From Litorimonas sp964414555 (GTDB taxonomy: Bacteria > Pseudomonadota > Alphaproteobacteria > Caulobacterales > Maricaulaceae), in assembly GCA_964414555.1 (NCBI GenBank), contig CAYPWW010000005.1:1-64000 (forward strand): a stretch of DNA of 64,000 nucleotides, in the 5' to 3' direction. This document shows positions 1 to 7,425 of the stretch, one piece after another (position 1 is the stretch's first letter; the number at the start of each line of letters is the position of its first letter). The position numbers were made by a program, and so were the translations under genes. The notes beneath the pieces were generated by a model. That model did not search any database, was not told the origin of the DNA, and worked only from the letters and a program-made list of their open reading frames with translations.

Positions 1-678
1 GGTATAGGTTTCGCGCTCCCCATTTTCTTTTAGGGCCAGCGGGTATTTGAAGTGCCAGAAATGGCCGTCGCGTTCTATGTTTTCGACTTCCAGATCAGAG
101 ATGGCGGTCTGGAAATGCGGGTCCCAGTTCACGAGACGTTTGTTGCGATAGATCAGGCCAGCTTCATACATCTCGACGAAAGCCTTGGTGACGGCTTCGG
201 CCATTTTGTCCTCGGCGTCGTCTGGATCGCCCAGCGTGAATTTCGAACGGGACCAATCGCAAGAGCTGCCGAGGCGGCGGAGCTGTTGCTCGATCATGCC
301 GCCGGATTCCGTCTTCCAGTTCCAGACGTGGTTCAGGAATTCCTCGCGGCTCATATTTTTGCGCTGCTGACCTTCGGCGGCGAGTTTGCGCTCCACGACC
401 ATTTGCGTTGCGATACCGGCGTGATCCATGCCCGGCTGCCAGAGAGTCGCCTTTCCGCGCATCCGGTTATAACGGATCAGGATATCCATGATCGTATTAT
501 TGAGTGCATGACCCATGTGCAGGCTGCCCGTCACATTGGGCGGCGGAATCACGATAGAGAAATTATCGTCTTTCGTGTCGCCGGGCTTGGCCGCGCGGGG
601 TTTGAAATAGTCATTCCCCTCCCACATCGCATAGAGGCGCGGTTCGGCGGATTTCGGGTCGAAGGATTTCTCGAGCAT
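1..678 (-). CDS. valS: Valine--tRNA ligase, N-terminal part (cut by window edge)
   Basis: Class I aminoacyl-tRNA synthetase that charges tRNA-Val in the cytoplasm. Only the first 226 codons are inside the window; the frame is open to base 1. The start MLEKSFDPKSAE matches ValS N-termini, and the HIGH-type signature appears as HMGH at residues 54-57 after PPPNVTGS, which is typical of ValS. The KMSKS loop and anticodon domain lie outside. It follows popZ on the same strand, an arrangement known from Caulobacter relatives. A terminator-like hairpin sits only about 20 bases before the start codon, so how valS is transcribed is unclear. Identification is firm; the gene's end cannot be seen. Confidence 0.96.
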   Translation of the reverse strand, partial: MLEKSFDPKSAEPRLYAMWEGNDYFKPRAAKPGDTKDDNFSIVIPPPNVTGSLHMGHALNNTIMDILIRYNRMRGKATLWQPGMDHAGIATQMVVERKLAAEGQQRKNMSREEFLNHVWNWKTESGGMIEQQLRRLGSSCDWSRSKFTLGDPDDAEDKMAEAVTKAFVEMYEAGLIYRNKRLVNWDPHFQTAISDLEVENIERDGHFWHFKYPLALKENGERETYT

Positions 679-693
679 GCGGGTCTCACTCTA

Positions 694-724
694 ACACAAA
701 ACCCGCCCCCTGTTGGGAACGGGT
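694..724 (-). terminator. Intrinsic-terminator-like hairpin between popZ and valS
   Basis: On the minus strand a 10-pair stem (ACCCGTTCCC with GGGGGCGGGT, two G-T pairs) closes on an AACA loop and is followed directly by TTTTGTGTT. The hairpin is 701-724 and the U-rich tail runs to about 693. It looks like the popZ terminator, but the tail ends about 15 bases before the valS ATG, so it could equally act as an attenuator in a valS leader. Confidence 0.65.
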
Positions 725-804
725 GAATTCGAACGGGGCTTAGCCCAGCGCGATGTCAATGTGAAGCGGGGGCTTTCCCACGCTTAAAGCGAAAATGCGG
801 CAGG

Positions 805-2397
805 CTATTTGCCAGAGCTGATGCGCTTGACTTCTTTTGTCACAGCGCGCTCGACGATACCTTTGAGGTTCGCGTCCAGCCATTCTTTGAGCATGGGGCG
901 CAGCGCCTCTTGGACCAGATCGCCAATCCGTGGACCGCGCTCGTTGAACGTGGCTTTTTCTTCAACGACTTGGTTCAGATCGGCAAAAGCACTGGCCGTT
1001 GCGGTTTCCGTGACTTCATCGAGAATGGCGTCGGTTTTAACGGCTTTTACGGGCATTTCGGGCTCCTGCTGGGATGGCAAAGTTTCAGTTTGTTCGGTGT
1101 GTGAGTCAAGTACGGCTGTTGGGTCAGCGACGTGAGACGTTTCGCTCTCTGTTTCAGAAGCAGCTTCGGTCGATGCTGTAGACACGGTCTTTCCGACAAC
1201 GGCTGCGCCAAGCGCCGCCAGTCCAGCGCCGGTGGCCAAACCCGCCGTGGAAGCCGCGGCTTGTGGTGTTTCTAGCGCTGTCGCCTCGGCTTGTGCGGCA
1301 TCGGCAATGTCTGACAGGCTTGGGGTCTCAGAGACTTCCCCGACTGGTTCAGCATTTCCGGCCAGATTGGCCAGCTCATCCGCGGCCACGGTGTCGGATG
1401 ACAGGTCTTCTGGATGAGTTTGCAGCTCATCTTCGAGTGTCATGTCGAGGATATCGCCAAGGATATCTTCTTGTCCGGCTTCAACCGCAGGCGCTTCATC
1501 TTCTTGGAGCTCTACTTGATCATCGAAAGTTTCGGCCTCAGGCGTTTCTGCCTCATCGACGGCGAATGCTTCTTCTGGTTCAGCCTCTGGGATCGCGAGA
1601 AGTGCATCCAAATCAGCGTCATCCGCGTCGCCCTCAGGCATGTCGGAGAGGTCGGCCATCAATGTTTTGACGAGCTCTAGATCAGGGTCGCTTTCAACGG
1701 ATACCGGAACAGCGCTGGCAAGCGCAGCACCCGCTACGCCTGTCGCAGCAGCGGCAGTCGCCGTCAGCGCAGAGGGTTCAATCTCATCCGTCTCTTCCAG
1801 AATACTATCGAGGAGCGAATCCATCTCGCTGGGCGCGTCTTCGGGGGTCAGCCCTTCAATGGTTAGCTCTTCAGCAACAGGAGCGAGGCTTTCGATGGAG
1901 TTGGTTTCCATAACAGCTTGCGCCGCATCGTCCGACGCCATCGGAATATCCATATCCAACAACGCGAGAATGTCATCATCCTCTTCTACCGCTTCAACTG
2001 CAGCTTCGGCTGGCTGAACATCTTCTATGACAGGGGCTGGTGCCCGCTGGACAACATCATCTTCGGTGATCGGTGCCAGCCAAGACGCTGGTTTGATGGA
2101 CTCAACAACGGGAGCTTCGACGACCGCCTCGAAATCTTCAATCTCTTCGAAAGCCTCATTCGCCTCAATATCCGCGAGTGCCTCGTCAATATCGAGATCT
2201 AAGCTCTCCCCGACCTCTAGCATCGCGTCAGACACGGGCTGCGCCGGTGCAAATTCCGCAACGGTATCTTCAGGGGATTCGAGTGGGACAGGCTCGTCCT
2301 CGGCAATGATTTTGCGGATAGAGGCGAGGATATCTTCCATGCTCGGCTCTGCGCCGGTATCGACACGATCCGGTGAATTCGGTGTCTGCTCGGACAT
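805..2397 (-). CDS. popZ: Polar organizing protein PopZ with very long acidic linker (DUF2497)
   Basis: PopZ self-assembles at cell poles, anchors the chromosome centromere through ParB and recruits polar signalling proteins. This 530-residue protein has the PopZ architecture. A short N-terminal helix (about residues 17-34, PSMEDILASIRKIIAED) binds partners in the family. A conserved C-terminal oligomerization region covers the last 50-55 residues (IGDLVQEALRPMLKEWLD, then VERAVTKEVKRI). Between them lies about 430 residues of Asp/Glu-rich low-complexity linker with two Ala/Gly-rich stretches near residues 208-235 and 380-410. Caulobacter PopZ is about 177 residues, so the growth is all in the linker. 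Its place beside valS supports orthology. It could be called a DUF2497 protein, but both conserved ends are present. Confidence 0.88.
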   Translation of the reverse strand: MSEQTPNSPDRVDTGAEPSMEDILASIRKIIAEDEPVPLESPEDTVAEFAPAQPVSDAMLEVGESLDLDIDEALADIEANEAFEEIEDFEAVVEAPVVESIKPASWLAPITEDDVVQRAPAPVIEDVQPAEAAVEAVEEDDDILALLDMDIPMASDDAAQAVMETNSIESLAPVAEELTIEGLTPEDAPSEMDSLLDSILEETDEIEPSALTATAAAATGVAGAALASAVPVSVESDPDLELVKTLMADLSDMPEGDADDADLDALLAIPEAEPEEAFAVDEAETPEAETFDDQVELQEDEAPAVEAGQEDILGDILDMTLEDELQTHPEDLSSDTVAADELANLAGNAEPVGEVSETPSLSDIADAAQAEATALETPQAAASTAGLATGAGLAALGAAVVGKTVSTASTEAASETESETSHVADPTAVLDSHTEQTETLPSQQEPEMPVKAVKTDAILDEVTETATASAFADLNQVVEEKATFNERGPRIGDLVQEALRPMLKEWLDANLKGIVERAVTKEVKRISSGK

Positions 2398-2543
2398 ATT
2401 CCCTCAACTTCCGCAGATGCAGCGTACCGGACGGCACGCAAAAGCGGTTCCCCCCGCCATTTCTTGTGAAAAGGTTAAGACAACACGCGAGGCTTGTCTA
2501 GCGGCGCCCGCGTGCAATTCACAGGAGAATCAATCTTCGGAGC

Positions 2544-4214
2544 TTATTCTTCCGGAAGGATGATTTTTGCCCGAGACGGCGGCTGCACCGGCTCTGTCTC
2601 GATCGGCGCGCGCAAAATCTCAGCACGCGGGTCCAGATCAGGCGTTTGGAAGGTCGCAGAATCGACGACGCCTTTCGTAACGGACAAAATATCGCCTGAC
2701 GCATCGACCAACGGGTCCACCAAACGGTCAATTTCAGATGCATCGATCACTAGCGCCGTCCCCGCCACCATATCGCTCGCCACATCCGGCAATTGTGACC
2801 CGATCTTCTGTACAGCCTCAGGAACATAACGGTCCACGGCCTCGCTCAGCCCGTCATAGGAAACCTCGGACAGGTTCGCTTCAGGATCATAGCCATCCAC
2901 GGGTAGCTGAATGCCTTCCGCATCAAAGACCCCCATGGTCGAGAGCAGGCGGAAGGTCGCGCTGTCGACTTCGCGCTGAGCGTTGACGACGGACAGGCGC
3001 GCGTTGAGCACTTCCTGTTCCGCGTTCAAAACATCCAGCTGCGTGCGTGTCCCGACGGTTTGTTCCAAGCTGACACCTTCAAAGGCGATATCGGCACTCT
3101 CGACCTGCGTTTGTGTTGCGACCAGAACCTCACGCGCGGCATCAAGTTGCGCCCAGATCTGTTTAACCGTCTGATCGACGGCCAGCTCTGTATCGCGGGT
3201 CTCAAATGCCAGCCTTGCCTTGGCATGTTTGGCTTGACGGACGCGGGATTTGTTTAATCCGCCAGAAAAGATTGGCACGCGGATCTGCGCCGTGATCGAC
3301 TGCTGGTCAGAGCGATCAAAGCCCAAAACCTGGTCCCGGGCAGAAGATAGGTTACCGTTCAAAGAAATGGTCGGTCGACCCGCCGCCTTGGCGACATCAA
3401 TCGCCGCCGTGCTGGCGGCTTCGTTGAAATAGGACCCGATCAGCTCAGGGTTATTATCGCGTGCCCGCGCAATCGCCGTCGGTAAATCCTGCGGCAGAAG
3501 GAAATTCGGCACGGGCTGAAGATCGACAGGTATCCGCCCGACGATCCGCTCATAGGCCGCACGGGAAATCAGAAGCTGTGCATCCGCTTGCGCCAAACCA
3601 GATTCTGAGAGCGCCAAACGCGAACGTGACTGCGCGATGTCGGTTCGGGTTCCCTCACCCACGGCAAAGCGGTCTTGCGAGGCTTGCAACTGGCGGCTCA
3701 GCACGCGGACGTTATTGCGACGAATACGAGCGGTTTCTTCGTCCCGCAGCACATCAACATAGGCATTCGCCGCCGCCAGAAAAATGTTGTTTTCCTGTGC
3801 GCGCAAGTTCTCTCGCGCGGCCAAAATGCCCAGCTTGGCTTGGCGTTTCAGGGCTTTGACACGACCGCCTTGATAAAGCGGCTGGATGACTTGGACCTGG
3901 CCAGAATAAGGTGCGCCATATTCGAGCCCGTCACCGGAGTCGAAAAACGGATTGCTGGACGCGGGCGACTCCGCCCGTGTGCGCGCATATTGACCGCTAG
4001 CAGAAATCGTCACCCGGCCTTGCGCACGAGCTTGGACATAGGTCTCATCAATTTCGCGCAATCGGGCCCGCTCGGCCTGCAAGCGCGGGTTTTTGTCATA
4101 GACCGAAATCAACGCCGAAGTCAGATCATCAGCCTGAGCCGACAGTGGCAAAGCCGCCACACTGACGCCCGTCAAAAGCACCGCAAAGAGCGTTTTAAGT
4201 GTCAAATTCTTCAC
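2544..4214 (-). CDS. tolC: TolC family outer-membrane efflux/secretion protein
   Basis: Outer-membrane channel protein of tripartite efflux or type I secretion systems. The 556-residue product begins with a signal peptide (MKNLTLKTLFAVLLTG, cleavage near ALPLSAQA-DD). It then shows the duplicated TolC pattern of long helices and beta strands: a first repeat from about residue 30 and a second from about 250. Segments such as YARTRAES and VIQPLYQGGRVKALKRQAK belong to the strand/helix junctions. The last 100 or so residues form an extra Asp/Pro-rich tail not expected in E. coli TolC. It lies 118 bases downstream of pcm on the same strand, a pairing common in alphaproteobacteria. The partner pump is not in the window, so the substrate is unknown. 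Confidence 0.9.
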   Translation of the reverse strand: MKNLTLKTLFAVLLTGVSVAALPLSAQADDLTSALISVYDKNPRLQAERARLREIDETYVQARAQGRVTISASGQYARTRAESPASSNPFFDSGDGLEYGAPYSGQVQVIQPLYQGGRVKALKRQAKLGILAARENLRAQENNIFLAAANAYVDVLRDEETARIRRNNVRVLSRQLQASQDRFAVGEGTRTDIAQSRSRLALSESGLAQADAQLLISRAAYERIVGRIPVDLQPVPNFLLPQDLPTAIARARDNNPELIGSYFNEAASTAAIDVAKAAGRPTISLNGNLSSARDQVLGFDRSDQQSITAQIRVPIFSGGLNKSRVRQAKHAKARLAFETRDTELAVDQTVKQIWAQLDAAREVLVATQTQVESADIAFEGVSLEQTVGTRTQLDVLNAEQEVLNARLSVVNAQREVDSATFRLLSTMGVFDAEGIQLPVDGYDPEANLSEVSYDGLSEAVDRYVPEAVQKIGSQLPDVASDMVAGTALVIDASEIDRLVDPLVDASGDILSVTKGVVDSATFQTPDLDPRAEILRAPIETEPVQPPSRAKIILPEE

Positions 4215-4332
4215 GAGGCAGTCCCATCAGTGCAGAGTGTAATCTCAACACTAACAGCTGCGCGTTAAAACGCGACTAATGCCGATGGTCGCAGCCCATT
4301 CAGGACTGCAGGGCCAAACGCCCTATTTTCGC

Positions 4333-4986
4333 CTAGAAGGTAAAAGCGACCTCTGGCTCGAAACCGGGCAGATAGGGCGCGGATGTGTCAAAGGCGACAC
4401 GTTCCCCAATGGCGGCACCAGATTTCTTGAAAACGCTCGCGCGACCCACGGGTCCGCTCTGCACGATACAGACGAGACGTCCTCCATCGGCGAGCTGGTC
4501 AAACCAAGCTTTCGGCACAGAGGCGACCGCGCCATTGACAAAGATGACATTGAACGGGCCGTGCTGCGCTGCGCCAGCTTTCAATTCGCCAGACAGGACA
4601 GCGGCATTGGAAATATCCGTCTCAACGAGCAGTTCTGTTGCGCGGGTGACTTTTTCCTCTGAGGTTTCCAAGCCGACAACGGTATCGGCCAGCTGCGCAA
4701 GGATCGCGGTCGAATAGCCTCGCCCACAGGCAATATCGAGAACGACATCAGACGCTTCGATGTCAGCGGCTTGCGCCATTTTCGCCAAATCACGCGGACG
4801 CAACATCACGCAGCCATCTTCCAACTCAACATGCCGATCTGAATAAGCCAGCGCCGTCCGGGCCGTTGGGGTGAAACGATCTCTCGGAGTCCGGCGAAAA
4901 GCCGCCAAGAGATCAAGCTCGGTCACATCCGCCGTGCGGATTTGCGACTCGACCATTTGCTCGCGGGCGTGTGCAGTATCGAACAT
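4333..4986 (-). CDS. pcm: Protein-L-isoaspartate O-methyltransferase family protein
   Basis: Methylates isoaspartyl residues in damaged proteins using S-adenosylmethionine. The 217-residue protein starts MFDTAHAREQMVESQIR, the PCMT N-terminus. It carries PRDRFTP and the SAM-binding motif I as VLDIACGRGYSTAIL (about residues 80-94), with the acidic motif LETSEE after it. The family motif I is usually VGTGSGY-like; the alanine/cysteine version here (DIACGRG) is a variant seen in the TolC-linked alphaproteobacterial subgroup, so repair activity is likely but not certain. It stands upstream of tolC on the same strand. Confidence 0.85.
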   Translation of the reverse strand: MFDTAHAREQMVESQIRTADVTELDLLAAFRRTPRDRFTPTARTALAYSDRHVELEDGCVMLRPRDLAKMAQAADIEASDVVLDIACGRGYSTAILAQLADTVVGLETSEEKVTRATELLVETDISNAAVLSGELKAGAAQHGPFNVIFVNGAVASVPKAWFDQLADGGRLVCIVQSGPVGRASVFKKSGAAIGERVAFDTSAPYLPGFEPEVAFTF

Positions 4987-5110
4987 GTTTGGCGGACCTG
5001 TGCTGGCGCGACCTGCCGATATGGCAGCCCTTCATTTCAGTGCCGCGCATACCAACCCGCGACGATGCCCGCAACGGGGCAATTGTGTCGCAATCACCCG
5101 TATTGCAGGC

Positions 5111-5139
5111 TTGCCCCTTCTCGCCCGCTTGCCTATAGG
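5111..5139 (+). promoter_or_regulatory. Candidate promoter of tRNA-Cys
   Basis: TTGCCC (5111-5116) and TATAGG (5134-5139) are separated by 17 bases, giving a start about 10-12 bases before the mature tRNA 5' end at 5158. It is a sigma-70-like match seen by eye only. Confidence 0.45.
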
Positions 5140-5157
5140 GCGGTCCACACCACGTGA

Positions 5158-5231
5158 GGTACCATGGCGGAGTGGTGACGCACCGGATTGCAAATCCGTG
5201 TACCCCGGTTCGATTCCGGGTGGTACCTCCA
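5158..5231 (+). tRNA. tRNA-Cys (GCA)
   Basis: A complete cloverleaf. The acceptor stem GGTACCA (5158-5164) pairs with TGGTACC (5221-5227), followed by discriminator T and an encoded CCA (5229-5231). The anticodon loop TTGCAAA contains GCA at 5190-5192. The T arm reads CCCGGTTCGATTCCGGG. A TTTTT run follows at once. The anticodon stem has one likely mismatched pair at its base. Confidence 0.95.
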
Positions 5232-5319
5232 CTTTTTCTCTCTGTCAGAGACGGCCTTCGCCACAGCAAACGACGACTCATATCTTTACAGCCCGCCATC
5301 GGTGCGGCACGTCAAACGC

Positions 5320-5904
5320 ATGGATTATCTCCTTGCAGCCCTCATTGGTTATCTGGCCGGCTCTATCCCTTTCGGATTGCTGATCGCGCGGGCCTTCGGC
5401 CAAGGCGACATTCGCAAGATTGGGTCAGGAAATATCGGCGCAACGAATGTGTTGCGCACAGGACGTAAGGATATCGCAGCGCTGACCCTACTGCTGGATG
5501 CCGCAAAGGCAGGCCTGACGGGTTGGGTCATTCAGCATTATTTCGGCGCACCCTTTGGCTATATCGCAGCGGCCGCCGCGCTGATCGGGCATTGCTATCC
5601 AATTTGGCTGAGGTTCAAGGGCGGAAAAGGCGTCGCCACATTCTTTGGCGGACTATTCGCTCTCGTCTGGCAGATGGGCGTCTTGGCCGCTGTCGTGTGG
5701 CTCGCGACAGCCGTAATTACGCGGCTGTCCTCACTCGGTGCCCTGCTTGCCTGTGTGAGCGCCACAGCGGTTAGCTGGTTCATAGCCCCGCGCGCTGCCG
5801 CAATTATGGTCACGGCCATGTCAGCGGTGATCCTGTGGCGGCACCGCGAGAATATTGATCGCCTGCGCAAGGGCGAGGAAAGCAAGATCGGTCAAAAAAG
5901 CTGA
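5320..5904 (+). CDS. plsY: Acyl-phosphate glycerol-3-phosphate acyltransferase
   Basis: Inner-membrane enzyme that moves the acyl group from acyl phosphate to glycerol-3-phosphate, the first step of phospholipid synthesis. The 194-residue product has about five hydrophobic segments and the PlsY signatures GSIPFGLLIAR, GSGNIGATNVLRT and FKGGKGVATFFG. The ATG at 5320 (MDYLLAALIGYLAGS) is chosen because the frame further upstream runs into the tRNA gene. Its TGA shares one base with the ATG of dprA, so the two are translationally coupled. The order plsY-dprA-topA is common in alphaproteobacteria. Confidence 0.95.
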   Translation: MDYLLAALIGYLAGSIPFGLLIARAFGQGDIRKIGSGNIGATNVLRTGRKDIAALTLLLDAAKAGLTGWVIQHYFGAPFGYIAAAAALIGHCYPIWLRFKGGKGVATFFGGLFALVWQMGVLAAVVWLATAVITRLSSLGALLACVSATAVSWFIAPRAAAIMVTAMSAVILWRHRENIDRLRKGEESKIGQKS

Positions 5905-7004
5905 TGCCACGCGTTCTCAGTTTTGCTGAACGTCGCGATTGGTTGCGCCTTTCCCGAACGCGCAATGTGGGGCCAGTGGCCTTTCGAGACCTCATCAATC
6001 GCTACGGCACAGCGGCAGCAGCGCTAGACGCCCTGCCCGCCCTGATCCGCAAACGCGAAACACAAGTTCCGACCGTCGAACAAGTCGAACGCGAGATGGC
6101 TCAGTGCGAGGAAATGGGCGTCGCCTTGGTTTGCGCGGTCGAGCCAGAATTTCCAGCGCTGCTCTATGCCATCGACCCACCACCGCCGGTGATTTCTGTG
6201 CTGGGCGATGTGCGACAGCTGCACCAGCCTTGCGTCGCGATCATCGGGTCAAGGAATGCCTCGGCTGTGGGTCAGCGCTTTGCCGGACAGCTCGCCAGTG
6301 AGTTGGGGCAAGCGGGATATAGCGTCGTGTCGGGTTTAGCGCGCGGCATTGATTCTGCCGCTCACCGCGCAAGCGTTGAAAGCGGAACTGTCGCCGTCTT
6401 GGGTGGCGGAGTCGATCATATCTACCCGCGCGAAAATGCTGATCTACATGCGTTGATCGCACAACAAGGCGCGCTCGTGAGTGAAAGCCCGCTGGGATAT
6501 CGCGCGACGGCGCGGGATTTTCCGCGTCGTAATCGCATAATCTCGGGTCTTTCGCGAGGCGTGATTGTCATTGAGGCCGCAGAACGGTCCGGCACACTGA
6601 TCACGGCGCGCTATGCGCTAGAGCAAAACCGCGAAGTCATGGCCGCACCGGGGTCGCCGCTGGACCCACGCACAAAGGGCTGCAATCGTCTGATCCGGCA
6701 AGGCGCGCATCTGATCGAAAATGCAGAGGATGTCCGGCGTATCTTAGAAGATTTACGGCCTCTCATGTTGGAAGAACCGAGCAATAATTTTGACTCGCCG
6801 CGCTTTGATTACAAAGCCGCAGAGCAGGACATTGCGGCCGCGCGCCCAAAAATATTATCATTGCTCTCGCCGACACCAACGCCGCGCGATGACATTGTGC
6901 GACTATCCGGCCTACCCTTACCGATCGTGGCCGCTGTCTTGCTGGACCTAGAACTCAACGCCGAGATTTCCGTCGAACCGGATGGTCGCGTTGGGAGAGC
7001 CTAG
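5904..7004 (+). CDS. dprA: DNA-processing protein DprA
   Basis: Binds incoming single-stranded DNA during natural transformation and loads RecA. The 366-residue protein has a helical N-terminal domain (about 1-80), a Rossmann-like DprA core (about 85-290) with VAIIGSRNAS, GLARGIDSAAH, VAVLGGGVDHIYP, FPRRNRIISGLS and RSGTLITARYALEQ, and a C-terminal winged-helix-like region (about 305-366). It is coupled to plsY by a one-base overlap. Its end overlaps the convergent small gene by four bases. No other competence genes are in the window. Confidence 0.96.
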   Translation: MPRVLSFAERRDWLRLSRTRNVGPVAFRDLINRYGTAAAALDALPALIRKRETQVPTVEQVEREMAQCEEMGVALVCAVEPEFPALLYAIDPPPPVISVLGDVRQLHQPCVAIIGSRNASAVGQRFAGQLASELGQAGYSVVSGLARGIDSAAHRASVESGTVAVLGGGVDHIYPRENADLHALIAQQGALVSESPLGYRATARDFPRRNRIISGLSRGVIVIEAAERSGTLITARYALEQNREVMAAPGSPLDPRTKGCNRLIRQGAHLIENAEDVRRILEDLRPLMLEEPSNNFDSPRFDYKAAEQDIAAARPKILSLLSPTPTPRDDIVRLSGLPLPIVAAVLLDLELNAEISVEPDGRVGRA

Positions 7005-7222
7005 CTGCGTTTCGCGCTGGGGTCGTGGATATCGAGCACTTTCGCAATGTCAGAAGCTAAACTCAAATACCCAGAGACGCTGGAGATCGTTTGGAGCTCA
7101 CGCAAGAGATCGAGCACGTAATTCGCACCGTCTGTTGACGCTTGAAACGAAACCATCTGAAGCTCTGCCTCTGGTAAGCCCTGCTCAGGCACAATGACCC
7201 GCTCGTTATGTGTCTCTTTCAT
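7001..7222 (-). CDS. Small hypothetical protein (73 aa)
   Basis: I do not recognise this family. The 73-residue acidic product has no signal peptide, membrane segment or cysteine. Its middle (about residues 34-65, YVLDLLRELQTISSVSGYL) should be helical, so a small soluble helical protein is likely. It is divergent from topA across a 200-base AT-rich gap and converges on dprA with a four-base overlap. The ordinary composition and an ATG behind a G-rich stretch favour a real gene, but length alone does not prove it. Confidence 0.5.
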   Translation of the reverse strand: MKETHNERVIVPEQGLPEAELQMVSFQASTDGANYVLDLLRELQTISSVSGYLSLASDIAKVLDIHDPSAKRS

Positions 7223-7267
7223 CGCCGCCCCGAATAAAAAGTTTCTCCAATTATAGACATAACACGT

Positions 7268-7284
7268 TATAATTGCAAATTATA
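7268..7284. promoter_or_regulatory. 17-bp palindrome in AT-rich divergent promoter region
   Basis: TATAATT-GCA-AATTATA is a perfect inverted repeat with a three-base centre. It lies in a markedly AT-rich stretch (about 7226-7350) between the divergent starts of the 73-aa gene and topA. It could be an operator or overlapping -10 elements. The rest of 7223-7425 holds only poor promoter-like matches (for example TTGACT near 7335). Confidence 0.35.
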
Positions 7285-7425
7285 TTCTTATACCTATACG
7301 ATTTCTCTACTGCTGCCCAATTTCGGGGTTGAGTTGACTTTATATATCACCTCCCCCAAATGCCGCCCGATTTGCAGCGACATTGCATTTTCGCAGCCGC
7401 GCCACGCCTTTACAAAAGAGCCACC

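Noticed and set aside
52..726. 224-codon plus-strand frame
   Set aside because: It is the antisense of the conserved valS N-terminus; the protein has no recognisable motifs.
1200..1760. Ala/Gly-rich blocks in popZ taken as membrane segments
   Set aside because: They lack bulky hydrophobics, and PopZ proteins are soluble; better read as low-complexity linker.
5188..5319. Upstream extension of plsY
   Set aside because: It would translate part of the tRNA-Cys gene; the conserved protein starts at 5320.
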